From Candidatus Aminicenantota bacterium (lineage in GTDB: Bacteria > Acidobacteriota > Aminicenantia > UBA2199): 5,822 nt of DNA. Within the stretch, counting starts at the first letter, position 1. Each line of letters begins with the position of its first letter. A program made the position numbers and the translations under genes. The notes below the pieces were generated by a model. It was not told where the DNA came from. It made no database searches and saw only the letters and a program-made list of their open reading frames with translations. The DNA is taken from assembly GCA_020355945.1 (NCBI GenBank), contig CP070627.1:1994044-1999865 (forward strand), written 5' to 3'. Positions 5,701 through 5,822 of the stretch are shown here, one piece after another.

Positions 5701-5822
5701 TTATGAAATAAGATTTTCCTCAACCCCGGGGTAGAGCTCATCGATTTTTTCTTGATATTGAAGGGATAATTGCAGCGCACAGGCGATTTTGATGTAATGC
5801 TCGATATCTTCAAGGGAAAGTG
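5701..5822 (-). CDS. Unrecognised protein, C-terminal 39 codons (runs off the right edge)
   Basis: A minus-strand frame enters from the right edge and ends at TAA (5701-5703). The visible residues begin LSLEDIEHYIKIACALQ, continue LSLQYQEKIDELYPGVEE and end NLIS. The composition is balanced and soluble-looking, with a probable amphipathic helix ending in LYPG, which reads like real protein rather than a shadow frame. It is 5' truncated by the window, so its family cannot be judged. It lies 138 bases upstream of the Uma2-family gene in the same direction, but that gene has its own promoter, so they need not be one operon. Confidence 0.55.
   Translation of the reverse strand, partial: LSLEDIEHYIKIACALQLSLQYQEKIDELYPGVEENLIS

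Noticed and set aside
5565..5813. An 82-codon minus-strand frame starting at TTG 5813
   Set aside because: It overlaps the more convincing 39-codon gene end in another frame, then crosses the promoter and ribosome site of the Uma2-family gene; the composition looks random.

Overview
The window is bacterial DNA of moderate GC, probably from an uncultured or little-studied Gram-negative lineage. I cannot assign a phylum. It looks like part of a surface-polysaccharide (capsule, O-antigen or exopolysaccharide) locus, followed by a small unrelated module on the opposite strand.

Layout, left to right. (1) 35-1909 (+): a membrane-anchored nucleotide-sugar 4,6-dehydratase of the WbpM/PglF/CapD type, with a TTG start behind a GGAG ribosome site. 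(2) 1910-2173: a gene-free gap almost filled by a structured non-coding element (arm 1, 1937-2167). (3) 2174-3424 (+): an unrecognised single-pass membrane protein whose outer C-terminal half reads like a jelly-roll carbohydrate-binding module. (4) 3382-3588: a second, inverted, diverged copy of the same element (arm 2). It overlaps the last 13 codons and the stop of the preceding gene and runs up to the ribosome site of the next one. (5) 3593-4936 (+): a DUF2142-type multi-spanning protein of the GT-C glycosyltransferase fold. (6) 4937-5010: a short gap holding five perfect tandem copies of the 7-mer TTTCCTG. (7) 5011-5562 (-): a Uma2-family (DUF820) predicted PD-(D/E)XK nuclease with its own promoter and strong ribosome site. 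(8) 5701-5822 (-): the last 39 codons of an unrecognised gene that enters from beyond the right edge.

The three plus-strand genes plausibly share a theme. The dehydratase makes a 6-deoxy-4-keto amino-sugar nucleotide, the DUF2142 protein may transfer a lipid-linked sugar outside the membrane, and the middle protein may bind glycan there. That link is inferred from domains and adjacency only.

The most unusual thing in the window is the pair of long imperfect inverted arms that bracket the middle gene. Each carries, in the same order, an outer block, a TTGAT-type hairpin, a second hairpin related to the first by a compensated base-pair change, a T/A-rich stretch, a three-unit short tandem repeat, and a terminal TTTCATAGCAG. 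They behave like two copies of one dispersed composite intergenic element.
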